Made by a program: the position numbers and the translations under genes. Positions 1 to 7,852 of a stretch of DNA of 33,014 bases are shown here, piece after piece. This DNA comes from Coriobacteriaceae bacterium. GTDB lineage: Bacteria > Actinomycetota > Coriobacteriia > Coriobacteriales > UMGS124. The stretch is taken from assembly GCA_019420325.1 (NCBI GenBank), contig JAHZHK010000022.1, positions 1-33,014 on the forward strand, given 5' to 3'. A model generated the notes under the pieces. It ran no database searches and was not told where the DNA came from. It saw only the letters and a program-made list of their open reading frames with translations. The first letter of the stretch is position 1, and each line of letters opens with the position of its first letter.

Positions 1-943
1 ACGATTCTGACGCCGGAAGGGGCTTTTAGCTATGTGCGAGGTTTTTACCGCTTACTAACCAGCTCGATGCATATCGCATCGACCACGACATGCTATAAGA
101 AGGTTTTGAACACCTTACGACTGGTGCCGTATACAAGCACGCATCTTAAGGGCTGGCAACGGACAACTCCGTCGCCAGCCCTTTGTGCAATCGGGCAGCC
201 TGTAGGCTGTTGGGCAAGGCCAAGAGAATCTGAGTGGCGACATAACTCTTCTCGGGGTCGGCGGTATTGTCGTTTCCCTTGTTTCCGAATGACGGCTCGC
301 CAGGCCGAGATGGCGTCCCTGGGCCTGTTGGGACTCCCCTTGACCGTCACCAATGCCCGATGCGGAGACTTCTCTCAGCGCAGGCTGAACGGGGCGCATA
401 CCCGCGGAGAAACCGGAGCGCGGACGCGACCGACAGCAATCCGGAGGAGGGGCCGTGCCAGGGACTGCCGTCATGAGCGCACGGTCAAGCACATTGCCAA
501 CAACGAAGGCCCCATAATACGAGGGGGATGCGCCCGCCAGCCGAGCAACCTGCCAGATTGGAGCATCTAAAACACGGAGTCAAACCCAACTCCACCATGT
601 CAGAGACCTTCAGCTTGGTCTTACGGAGCCGGTTGCGACCACGGCGAGCTGTTTTGTGGCCCATTTCGACTTTAGGGCCCACATCTCAAGCTCCGCAACG
701 AGCAGGAAGCCAACATCTTCCAGGCGAGATGAACCCACCGATGTTTGGGGGACACCCAAGCTCAAGGCTCGGCACCCAAATGCAATGGGCGCCATCACTC
801 CTCTTAGCGGTACCAGTAAAGGCCGACGTCTTTTCGGCTCGGCAGAGACTCTTCAACCATCAAAACCACTTGCCGCCTTGCCGCCAAAACAACTCCGCTC
901 ACAACGATACGGGCTGCAGCCCTCGCAGGAAAAACTGACATCA
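1..943. other. Stretch without a supported gene
   Basis: I see no recognisable protein family in any frame. The open frames here are short, lack convincing ribosome binding sites and have unusual composition (many Arg, Ser, Pro, Thr). Base composition looks less GC-rich than the rest of the window. The stretch holds one terminator-like hairpin near its left end and otherwise may be decayed coding DNA. It lies downstream of the membrane LuxR regulator that ends at 944. Confidence 0.6.
148..183. terminator. Terminator-like hairpin
   Basis: An inverted repeat pairs AAGGGCTGGC (148-157) with GCCAGCCCTT (174-183), and an inner ACGGA/TCCGT stem (159-163 and 168-172) closes a CAAC loop. Only a short T stretch follows, so termination strength is uncertain. 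It could end a gene lying to the left of the window. Confidence 0.5.
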
Positions 944-2389
944 TCAGGAGCCCATACAACGAGTATGCTTCTCCACCAGATTAATCAGCTCCTGCTTAGA
1001 GTGTATTCCCAGCTTTAAATAGAGACTCCGTGAATGCATTCTTACGGTGTTCTCCGACAGATATAGGGCTTCCGCAATAAACACCTTGCTCCTGCCATGG
1101 CAAATAAGCCGCATGACCTCGCCTTCTCGTTTTGTAAGCGCGTACTCTTCTTCCAGAGACCCAAAAGCTCTCTCAAGATCGTTGACAGCGTCAGCAGAGT
1201 CATCGGGAACCGCGATGCGTGGAGCAAAAAGGTCACCGAAGATGGGCGGCATATCAGGGGAAATCTTTATAAAAGAAAAAGCCGTCGCTATTGCAATGAC
1301 AAACAGCATGAGCGCGTGGTAGAAGCCCGTCGTCGAGGTTCCGAAGTACCCCTCGCTAATTCCAGAAGCATTTATCGCGACCACAAGGAGACGCGGCAAG
1401 CCATAAAAGGCATAGAACGTCCCAAAAACAAGAAAAGGGTGAAGGGATGAGTGCCTTGCAACGTAAGCGCACGGAAGCGCAACCAGATTTGCCATAAGCA
1501 AAACCACGAGACTCATGAGGCACTCAGCCATTGAAGATGCCCATGCAAGACCGAGTGGGGCAAGGAAAACCCCAAGGGCAAATATGACAAGAAATGCCCG
1601 AAAGAGTGGATCGAAGTCAATTGACTTGCCGGACTTAAAAAGCCACCAGTATGCTATCAAACCAACCGTGACGGCAATCATGTTGGAAAGAACATCTAAG
1701 ACGCCATCATCCGCATAGCCAAAAAGCTCCCTAAGGCCAAACAGGAGGCCAACAGCAAAGACACCCATCGCCACTCCGCAAAAACCTGGAAGAACCTCTT
1801 TAGGGTAGAACAGTTCACGGTTCCCCCAAGGAATTGAGTCCCCAAGTCTAAGCAAAGCAAGCCCAATTACCATGGCAGTAACGCATACTGCGCAAGCCCT
1901 CCAGGCAGATGGGATGGTGCAAGATACAATCAACCACACACTTGTGACAATGATTCGCGCAATAATGGCGCGGAATAGGTCTTCGGTCGACAACTTGCTA
2001 AAATTTTCACCCCAACGCAAGTCAAACCAGGCAATTCCTGCCGAACATACAGCGCAAAGGGCAAAAGCAGTAATAGGAGCGGGCTTGCACAAGGTAAGCC
2101 ATACAATTGAGAAAACGGCGGCCGCCGACGCGGCAACATCCGCAATCGCCCGCAAGATAGAGTCAGGCCGACTGAGAGGCGCGCGGCGAGGGCAGAGCGC
2201 CGCGGCCATACCGAAGGCCATCGCAAAGAGGCCAATTAACGCGTAGGTTAGGACGTGAAAGCTCACCCCCACAACCGTGACGCCACAGGCGCGCGCAAGG
2301 GACGCGGCCGCAATGCCCTGCTGGGATCCAACCGCAAGCATCACAGGCATGGCCCACCCAGGCGGGCAATTCAGAACGTCGTCTCTCAT
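944..2389 (-). CDS. Membrane-embedded LuxR-type regulator, cassette A
   Basis: A 481-residue protein with about ten to twelve hydrophobic segments over roughly the first 375 residues and a C-terminal LuxR/GerE helix-turn-helix at about 418-475, containing LTKREGEV, the recognition-helix region SENTVRMHSRSLYLKLG and a final SKQELINL. This is the layout of the single-chain membrane LuxR regulators common in Eggerthellaceae: a transporter-like N-terminal half probably senses a ligand and the C-terminal half binds DNA. I chose the ATG at 2389 because an AGGAGG sequence lies six bases before it; an upstream in-frame ATG at 2494 lacks such a site and would add a non-membrane extension. It is divergent from the flavoprotein at 2614, which it probably controls. 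The ligand is unknown. Confidence 0.9.
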   Translation of the reverse strand: MRDDVLNCPPGWAMPVMLAVGSQQGIAAASLARACGVTVVGVSFHVLTYALIGLFAMAFGMAAALCPRRAPLSRPDSILRAIADVAASAAAVFSIVWLTLCKPAPITAFALCAVCSAGIAWFDLRWGENFSKLSTEDLFRAIIARIIVTSVWLIVSCTIPSAWRACAVCVTAMVIGLALLRLGDSIPWGNRELFYPKEVLPGFCGVAMGVFAVGLLFGLRELFGYADDGVLDVLSNMIAVTVGLIAYWWLFKSGKSIDFDPLFRAFLVIFALGVFLAPLGLAWASSMAECLMSLVVLLMANLVALPCAYVARHSSLHPFLVFGTFYAFYGLPRLLVVAINASGISEGYFGTSTTGFYHALMLFVIAIATAFSFIKISPDMPPIFGDLFAPRIAVPDDSADAVNDLERAFGSLEEEYALTKREGEVMRLICHGRSKVFIAEALYLSENTVRMHSRSLYLKLGIHSKQELINLVEKHTRCMGS

Positions 2390-2414
2390 CTGGGGCCTCC
2401 TCTTCAACCAATTG

Positions 2415-2420
2415 ATTATA
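2415..2420 (-). promoter_or_regulatory. Candidate -10 element for the cassette A regulator
   Basis: Read on the minus strand this is a perfect TATAAT, placing a transcription start near 2408 and a leader of about 20 bases before the ATG at 2389. No good -35 match is seen at 16-18 bases, so it may need activation. Confidence 0.45.
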
Positions 2421-2444
2421 TGACATCCGGTAAAATACAGATAC

Positions 2445-2505
2445 ACACCTTTCGTGCGTGGAGTCCAACCCTTCAACCCGCTGCGAGAGCACACCTTCCG
2501 TGCGT
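2445..2505 (+). repeat. Direct repeat pair in divergent gap A
   Basis: ACACCTTTCGTGCGT at 2445-2459 recurs as ACACCTTCCGTGCGT at 2491-2505, 14 of 15 bases identical and 46 bases apart start to start. The pair lies between the regulator and the flavoprotein it faces, so it is a candidate operator for the LuxR-type protein. Function is inferred from position only. Confidence 0.5.
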
Positions 2506-2613
2506 TCTCAATCCATGGAGCTCCAGGCTATGTTTGAGGCGTCAGCGGGTCATGCAAGGGAGAAGCAATCTCTCTACGTGCATGCCCACAACCTAAAGAA
2601 GAAAGGGGCAGTC

Positions 2614-4251
2614 ATGGAACTCGACCGCAGGAGCTTTCTGGGTAGCGCCGCCGTGCTTGGCAGCACAACCGCACTAGGTGGCATCGCCACTCATAGCGCC
2701 CTGGCCGACGAGGCCGCCGGCGAATGGAGCGAGGAGCACGACATAGTAATCGTTGGCGGTGGCGGAGCAGGCATCATTGCAGCAATCGCGGCATCCGAGG
2801 CAGACCCCAACGTGGACGTCGTTATCTACGAAAAGCTCGATATTCCCGGTGGCAGCACCATCCTGAGCGGCGGCAATATCGGAGCCATGGGTACCGACAA
2901 CCTTCTTGCCTTCGCCGAGGAAACTGGCATGGACATCTACAAGGACGACACCTTCGAGATGTACTATGAGGACAAGCTTGCGGCTGGCTGCTACTACAGC
3001 GACCCCGAGCTTGCTCGCGTCTTCTGCTATAACTCCCTTGACAACTTCAACTGGCTCCAGTCCTTGGGCATCACATGGAACGGCTCGCGCTTCTACGAGA
3101 ACGCCGTCGATATGCCCTCTGACTTCTCGAAGGCGGCCATTCACCAGGCCAGCCAGTACCTCATGACCTACGACGACGATGGCAAGTCGACAATGGTCAA
3201 TAGGAAGTTTCGTTACAACATCGGATCGACCTATGGCGATCTGAAGGGCGGCCCGGCCAATTTCCAGTGCCTCCTCGACACCCTCAGCACGCACCCCAAC
3301 GCAAGCCTTGTTACCGGCGCGCCCGTGAAGTCCATCATTCGCAGCGGCCAAATCAGCGGAGAGGTCCAGGGCGTCGTCCTCGAAAATGGTAAGAGGGTAC
3401 GCGCCAAGAAAGCCGTTATTCTCACGGCAGGCGGCTTCGCGGGCAACGGGAAAATGCTGAACATGTATGACCCCCGCATCGACCCCTCAACCCTCACCAG
3501 CGGCGGAACAGGCAACACGGGCGAAATGCTTGTAGCGGCCGAGCTCGTCGGTGGCCAAACCGTCAACATGCAGTGCATCCAAATCGATTTTGGCTACACC
3601 GCCAAGGAACCGACGCTCATCAACACGGCAAATTCCAATCCGTTCGGCGGGGCGGGCGATTACATCGAGGTCGGACCAGACGGCAAACGCTTCTGGGCCG
3701 AGCGTCGCAACCATGAACAATTCATGGATGCAGAGCTCATGTGCACGCACCGACTGGGGTACAAGAACTGGTGGAAAATCGGCGACAGCCAGTCAATTAG
3801 CGAAAAGACCACCGAGGATAATCTCGCCGCCTTCGCAGAGCGCTACGGGTTCGTGGTTGACACAATCGAAGAGGTCGCAGAGGTAAACGGCTGCGACGTC
3901 GATACCCTGCAGGCTACCATCGAGAATTATAATTCCTACGTCGACGCCGGCGTCGACACTGAGTTTGGCAAGTCGGCGGCCTACCTCACCCACCATATCG
4001 ACACGCCGCCCTACTACGTTACCGAGGTCACCTACTATTGCCGCACCACGCCCGGCGGACTGAGGATTAACACCGACTGCCAGGTCTATGACGTACTGGG
4101 CGAGCCGATCCCCCGCCTTTACGCAGCAGGAGAAATCACCGGAAACGTACATGGTCGTTTCCGTCAAAACGGCGGTGACTCCTGGACGGACATTACTTGC
4201 TTTGGCCGAATCGCCGGCGCAAACGCAGCAGGATTGGAATCTGCCGAGTAA
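2614..4251 (+). CDS. Tat-exported FAD-dependent reductase, cassette A
   Basis: A 545-residue flavoprotein of the fumarate/urocanate/3-ketosteroid reductase superfamily (FAD_binding_2). The N-terminus has a Tat signal, MELDRRSFLG followed by a hydrophobic stretch and SALADEA, so it should be exported folded with FAD bound. The dinucleotide motif IVIVGGGGAG lies at about 44-53, with the ribose-binding Glu in YEK near 73. The C-terminal segment has YAAGEITG, then HGRFRQNGGDS (His 513, Arg 515 and 517), close to the HG-NRLGGNS active-site signature of fumarate reductases, so an enoate-type electron acceptor is plausible. No haem or FMN domain is present. The start at 2614 follows AAAGGGG and begins just before the twin arginines; a longer frame from 2458 has no reason to be used. 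It is divergent from the LuxR regulator and probably monocistronic. The substrate is unknown. Confidence 0.9.
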   Translation: MELDRRSFLGSAAVLGSTTALGGIATHSALADEAAGEWSEEHDIVIVGGGGAGIIAAIAASEADPNVDVVIYEKLDIPGGSTILSGGNIGAMGTDNLLAFAEETGMDIYKDDTFEMYYEDKLAAGCYYSDPELARVFCYNSLDNFNWLQSLGITWNGSRFYENAVDMPSDFSKAAIHQASQYLMTYDDDGKSTMVNRKFRYNIGSTYGDLKGGPANFQCLLDTLSTHPNASLVTGAPVKSIIRSGQISGEVQGVVLENGKRVRAKKAVILTAGGFAGNGKMLNMYDPRIDPSTLTSGGTGNTGEMLVAAELVGGQTVNMQCIQIDFGYTAKEPTLINTANSNPFGGAGDYIEVGPDGKRFWAERRNHEQFMDAELMCTHRLGYKNWWKIGDSQSISEKTTEDNLAAFAERYGFVVDTIEEVAEVNGCDVDTLQATIENYNSYVDAGVDTEFGKSAAYLTHHIDTPPYYVTEVTYYCRTTPGGLRINTDCQVYDVLGEPIPRLYAAGEITGNVHGRFRQNGGDSWTDITCFGRIAGANAAGLESAE

Positions 4252-4323
4252 TGTCAGGGGTGTCGATACAGGTGGAATCGCGCCCCAACCTGAACGCCAT
4301 GACTGAAATAGCCGTGTAAAAAT

Positions 4324-4366
4324 CTCAAAGCCCGGCGCCGGAACTTCCCCGGTGCCGGGCTTTGAG
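4324..4366 (+). terminator. Intrinsic terminator after cassette A flavoprotein
   Basis: CTCAAAGCCCGGCGCCGG (4324-4341) pairs with CCGGTGCCGGGCTTTGAG (4349-4366), an 18-base stem with a single G-T pair and a seven-base loop. It lies 72 bases after the stop codon. No long T run follows. Confidence 0.75.
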
Positions 4367-4990
4367 CCCCAAGCGCCTCTACCCCGCCTATTTCGAGTCG
4401 CTCAAGGTCTCATCGAATGAGGGCCTCACCGCACCAGCATATCCGTAATAGACCTTGGCAAGCACGCGGCACCTGGGCCGACCGATTGCGATCAAAGCCG
4501 CAATAGTCATCGACGGAATACTGGCACCCTAAAGGGCGCGCTCGCACCCCTCCCCACTCGACCCTGCCGCTGCCCTCCTGCTCGGTAATGAAACGCCTGA
4601 CGCCCCCCTCGTTTAGACCGACAGCACACATGCAATGGTCCCCGGCCCAAAAATCCTGTCTTTCGCGTCTCCCATCACGTCGGACACCGTCGGCTTCTGC
4701 GACATCCTCACACCGGCGCAGACACGATTGTCGCGCACTGCTCCGCGATTCCGCACGTAGCCCCGGACAGCCGCACCGGGGGGCACGCCTGGGGGACGGC
4801 GCACCCTGCGCCCCAGCTCCCCGACCACGGCGGCACTCGTGGCCTCCCCCAGGGTCATCTTCTCGGCGAGTGTGAGCGAGCCTGTCCAGTCGAGCATATC
4901 CTTAAGCATATCGCCCCCCGTCTCCCCGAACCGGCCGAGGCATCCTATGGGCAGGGGTGTACGGCTTATGTCAACGGTGGGCTAACGGAG
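4367..4990. other. Gene-poor stretch, possible decayed gene on minus strand
   Basis: No family is recognised. On the minus strand an open frame of 98 codons starts at ATG 4909 behind a G-rich, Shine-Dalgarno-like sequence and ends at 4613. A second frame (4631 to 4410) overlaps its end by about 20 bases. The two could be a single frameshifted gene, but I cannot match either to a family, and composition alone does not prove coding. Confidence 0.3.
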
Positions 4991-4999
4991 AGATTCAAA

Positions 5000-5028
5000 T
5001 TCACATACGTAAGACATGATGCTATAAT
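5000..5028 (+). promoter_or_regulatory. Promoter of the toxin-antitoxin operon
   Basis: TTCACA (5000-5005) and TATAAT (5023-5028) are separated by 17 bases, a near-consensus housekeeping promoter about 29 bases before the antitoxin ATG. A TACGTA palindrome at about 5006-5011 lies in the spacer and may be part of the autoregulatory operator expected for this family. Confidence 0.75.
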
Positions 5029-5056
5029 CGTCCTACATTCATCAAAGGAGGCAGCA

Positions 5057-5326
5057 ATGGGCACGGCATCGGTAACCATCAGGGTCGACGAGTCCACGAA
5101 GCGGGCCGTGAGCGCCATAGCCGAGGACTTCGGCTTCGACATCTCGTCCATCACCCGCGCCTTCTACAAGCAGATCGAGCGCGAGCAGAGGATTCCCCTG
5201 AGCCTCGAATACCCCAGGCCCAACAGCGAGTCGCTGGAGTCCATCCGCGAGGCGGAGAAGATCATCGCGGAGAAGCGCCCGGGCTATGCCACGGCTGAAG
5301 AGATGTTCGACGCCATGGGGGTGTAG
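5057..5326 (+). CDS. dinJ: RelB/DinJ-family antitoxin
   Basis: An 89-residue protein with an N-terminal ribbon-helix-helix DNA-binding region (VTIRVDESTKRAV, then a helix with SSITRAFYKQI), the hallmark of RelB/DinJ antitoxins. The rest, rich in charged residues, would wrap the toxin. The dimer normally represses its own operon and neutralises the toxin encoded immediately downstream. A strong AAAGGAGG sits before the ATG. The gene is followed after three bases by the toxin start. Confidence 0.88.
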   Translation: MGTASVTIRVDESTKRAVSAIAEDFGFDISSITRAFYKQIEREQRIPLSLEYPRPNSESLESIREAEKIIAEKRPGYATAEEMFDAMGV

Positions 5327-5329
5327 CGG

Positions 5330-5620
5330 TTGCTGAGGGCGGAGTTCACCCCGCAGTTCCAGCGCGACGCCAAGCGGCTGAAGGCGAAGCAAGTCGACCT
5401 CGCGCCCCTGAAGTCCCTGGTCGGCCTTGTTCTCCAGAACACGCCGGAGGCGCTCGAGGAGCTGCGCCGAAGGCACCGCATGCACGACCTCAAAGGAAGC
5501 TGGGCAGGCAGCCGGGAGTGTCACGTGGCCAACGCCGGCGACTGGCTGGTGATCTGGCGAGAGGGCGAAGGGCTGGCGGTCTTTCAGCGAACGGGCTCGC
5601 ACGACGAGCTGTTCAGGTAG
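5330..5620 (+). CDS. yafQ: YafQ-type mRNA interferase toxin
   Basis: A 96-residue RelE-superfamily toxin. The YafQ core is visible: HRMHDLKGSWAGSRECHV, then DWLVIW and a C-terminal SHDELF, with the conserved His, Asp and Phe residues expected for ribosome-dependent mRNA cleavage. The start is TTG at 5330, three bases after the antitoxin stop, so translation is probably coupled and lowered relative to the antitoxin. Full length for the family. The surroundings are gene fragments, consistent with an accessory module. Confidence 0.87.
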   Translation: MLRAEFTPQFQRDAKRLKAKQVDLAPLKSLVGLVLQNTPEALEELRRRHRMHDLKGSWAGSRECHVANAGDWLVIWREGEGLAVFQRTGSHDELFR

Positions 5621-5809
5621 CGCCGAACCGGTTCGGGGCACCCCTGCCTCGAGGTGCGCTTCGGCAGCGGCCTCAACGACCTGTTCGGCTTCTTCACGGG
5701 CGCCTACGCCTGCACCATGCCCGCCGCCATCCCGACCGATGCGAGCGTCGGGCTCATCGAGCGGTGCGTCGCCGGCATGGAGCGCCTTGCAGTGCGAACT
5801 CGCTCATAA
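5621..5809 (+). pseudogene. C-terminal fragment of an unknown gene
   Basis: Directly after the toxin stop, in the same frame, there are about 60 open codons ending in TAA at 5807-5809. They contain protein-like sequence (EVRFGSGLNDLFGFFTGAYA and later VGLIERCVAGMERL). No start codon with a ribosome binding site is present at the left, so it resembles the tail of a gene whose 5' part was lost when the toxin-antitoxin pair arrived. I do not recognise the family. Confidence 0.35.
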
Positions 5810-6132
5810 AAGTGCAGCCAAGCGCCAAAAACAAGATTATGTTTCTGCATTGCCTGGTAAAACGGCGTCCAAAACCTTTTTCATCAGCCTTGCGAAAAGG
5901 CCGCGCCTCGAACGCATTGGCGATGATGGCCATGACAAGCCGGCATCTGGCGCGACATTCCCCATTACAGGCGGAGCAGGCTTACCGCGGCCTGCCCCTG
6001 TTCATTTCCCGCGTCTCCTCAGCATAGGCATCTGGCGGGATAACAGCGCTTCATCCGATAACCCGGGTCCGCGAAGACGAGCATCGAGGCGCGGGGCGGC
6101 CTCTTTCCCAATGACGCGACCGTCCCGCCGCC
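5810..6132. other. Intergenic stretch without a supported gene
   Basis: Lies between the fragment ending at 5809 and the 3' end of the cassette B regulator. No gene, strong promoter or clear terminator is seen. A weak inverted repeat, GCAGGC and GCCTGC, occurs near 5977-5996. Confidence 0.5.
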
Positions 6133-7671
6133 CTACTTCGCATCGATGAGCCCGAGCAGTTCCTCACGCGAGCCTACATCGAGCTTCTTGAAGATGTTCC
6201 TTACATGCGTGCGCGCAGTACTTTCGGAAACGTGAAGCCGCTCGGCAATGAACACGTAGCTGTGGCCGCGCCCCAGATAGAGGAGGACCTCCTCTTCGCG
6301 TGGCGACAACCCGTGCTCGCTCGCCAGCGCAAGGGCACGCTCATGCAGGTAACGGTCAAAAACCTCGCGCTCGACCGCGCGCACGCTGCGTTGCTCGCGG
6401 CTTTCCAGGGCGAACGAAAGCGTGAGGGCCATCAGGTAAAAAACGATCGACGCGGCTCCAAGCGGCGCGGCGGGAGGGCCAAAGGCATGTAGAAGGGAAA
6501 GCCCCGCGAACACAGGCAGTCCGACGGATATGCAGCCCAGCGAGGAGAGTAGGCCAGCCGAAATGTCAGCCGTACGCGCGATGTTGGCGAGCGCCGCCCA
6601 GGCAAAAATGCCAATGAGCGACATGCAGCACTCGCGCACAACGGCCACGCCCTCTTGCCACGCAACACCGAAAAGGTCCTGCGGCAGGTAGGGGGTCGTT
6701 AGAAATATGGCCGCCATGATTGGAAGGCCGACGCGGCAGAGCGACTGGTAGGTCCGGGCCCCACCCATGCGAGCAAGTGCAGCCAGCGCCAAGGCGGCGG
6801 AAACCAAGCCCCCGAGCGTCTCCTCGACAAGCATAAGAACCATGCCGTTGTTGAGCATAGACGCGCCGGTCCCGTCCCACGACAACCCGAATATGAACGC
6901 CCCCGCCGCCGCTCCGGCAAGCGGCTGCCAGACGGAGCGCAGGGCCACCCAGAGACGCAGCATTGGCGAGTCGTCAGGCCGCGCCTTGCCTTCCGTGCCG
7001 TCATTCGATGCCGTCCCAGCATCGGCTTGCCAGTCCCTCTCAAGCGGAGCTCTCGCCGCCCGCATGCAGCATGCAACAGAGGTGGCGAGCAGGGCAAGGC
7101 AGCACGCGAAAACTGTCGCAAGGGCATCCGAGGCAACGCACACGCAGCAGCATCCGGCATAGAGCGCGCAGGAGACGCCGAGCGCCCAGGCGGTCTCCCG
7201 CAGGATGGAGCCGAAGTCGCCCAGACGGGCAAAGATGCGCATCCAGGGCAGGGCGAGCAGGGTCAGCCCCGCACCGCACGCGAACCCGGCAACGTCCATG
7301 CTGCCGGAGCCGAGGGCGAACTGGGTGTCAGGCAGAGACAGCCGGCATGCGACCCCTCCCACGGCAAAGGCGCACCCTGCAAAAGTCTGCATTGCCATCG
7401 GCCGCCATGCCCGCGAGGCGGACGGCCCACCCTGTCCGTACGTCTGCGCGTAGCACGCCAGGCAACCGAGCGCGCCCATCGCCACAAATCCTGACAGGAT
7501 GGCCGCAAGAAACGGCTTGTAAGCCTCCACGCCGGCAGACAGGGCGAGCGGGCCCGTGCGCTGAACAAGCAGCAGGGCGAGCGCCGCCAAGCATCCGAGG
7601 CCCACGGCGCAGGCCGCGTGCATCTGTCGGACGTTCGGCTGTGCGTCTTTTCTCAAGCTGTCGCGTTGCAT
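6133..7671 (-). CDS. Membrane-embedded LuxR-type regulator, cassette B
   Basis: A 512-residue protein with many hydrophobic segments across roughly the first 410 residues, then a short linker and a LuxR/GerE helix-turn-helix at about 455-512 (LSPREEEVLLYLGRGHSY, SESTARTHVRNIFKKLDV). A hydrophilic, acidic loop near the middle (about residues 212-235) separates two membrane halves. The ATG at 7671 follows GGGGAG by about seven bases. It is divergent, with a 181-base gap, from two Tat flavoproteins which it is likely to control. The order of domains matches the regulators at 944, 15098, 23646 and 28445, although sequence identity outside the DNA-binding domain looks low. The signal sensed is unknown. 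Confidence 0.9.
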   Translation of the reverse strand: MQRDSLRKDAQPNVRQMHAACAVGLGCLAALALLLVQRTGPLALSAGVEAYKPFLAAILSGFVAMGALGCLACYAQTYGQGGPSASRAWRPMAMQTFAGCAFAVGGVACRLSLPDTQFALGSGSMDVAGFACGAGLTLLALPWMRIFARLGDFGSILRETAWALGVSCALYAGCCCVCVASDALATVFACCLALLATSVACCMRAARAPLERDWQADAGTASNDGTEGKARPDDSPMLRLWVALRSVWQPLAGAAAGAFIFGLSWDGTGASMLNNGMVLMLVEETLGGLVSAALALAALARMGGARTYQSLCRVGLPIMAAIFLTTPYLPQDLFGVAWQEGVAVVRECCMSLIGIFAWAALANIARTADISAGLLSSLGCISVGLPVFAGLSLLHAFGPPAAPLGAASIVFYLMALTLSFALESREQRSVRAVEREVFDRYLHERALALASEHGLSPREEEVLLYLGRGHSYVFIAERLHVSESTARTHVRNIFKKLDVGSREELLGLIDAK

Positions 7672-7732
7672 GCTCGGGCTCCCCTGCTGTCAGCGTGTCA
7701 ATCCCCATTGTACGCGCATGCGCGCTACCGGA

Positions 7733-7757
7733 AAACAGCGCTAGCGTTTTGCTGTTT
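7733..7757. promoter_or_regulatory. Dyad in divergent gap B, candidate operator
   Basis: AAACAGC (7733-7739) and GCTGTTT (7751-7757) form an inverted repeat with a palindromic CGCTAGCG (7739-7746) inside it. It lies in the middle of the 181-base gap between the divergent regulator and flavoprotein. Regulatory role is inferred from position and symmetry. Confidence 0.4.
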
Positions 7758-7852
7758 ACCTCATTTCGTCGATTGCCGTGACCAGGCATTTTGGCAGAGC
7801 ATGGGAGCGTGTTCCGTTTGTTTTGGCGGTTGGTTACCGAGAGGAGCTTGGC

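Noticed and set aside
2458..2613. Longer N-terminus for the cassette A flavoprotein
   Set aside because: It would bury the Tat signal behind about 50 unrelated residues; the ATG at 2614 has the better ribosome binding site.
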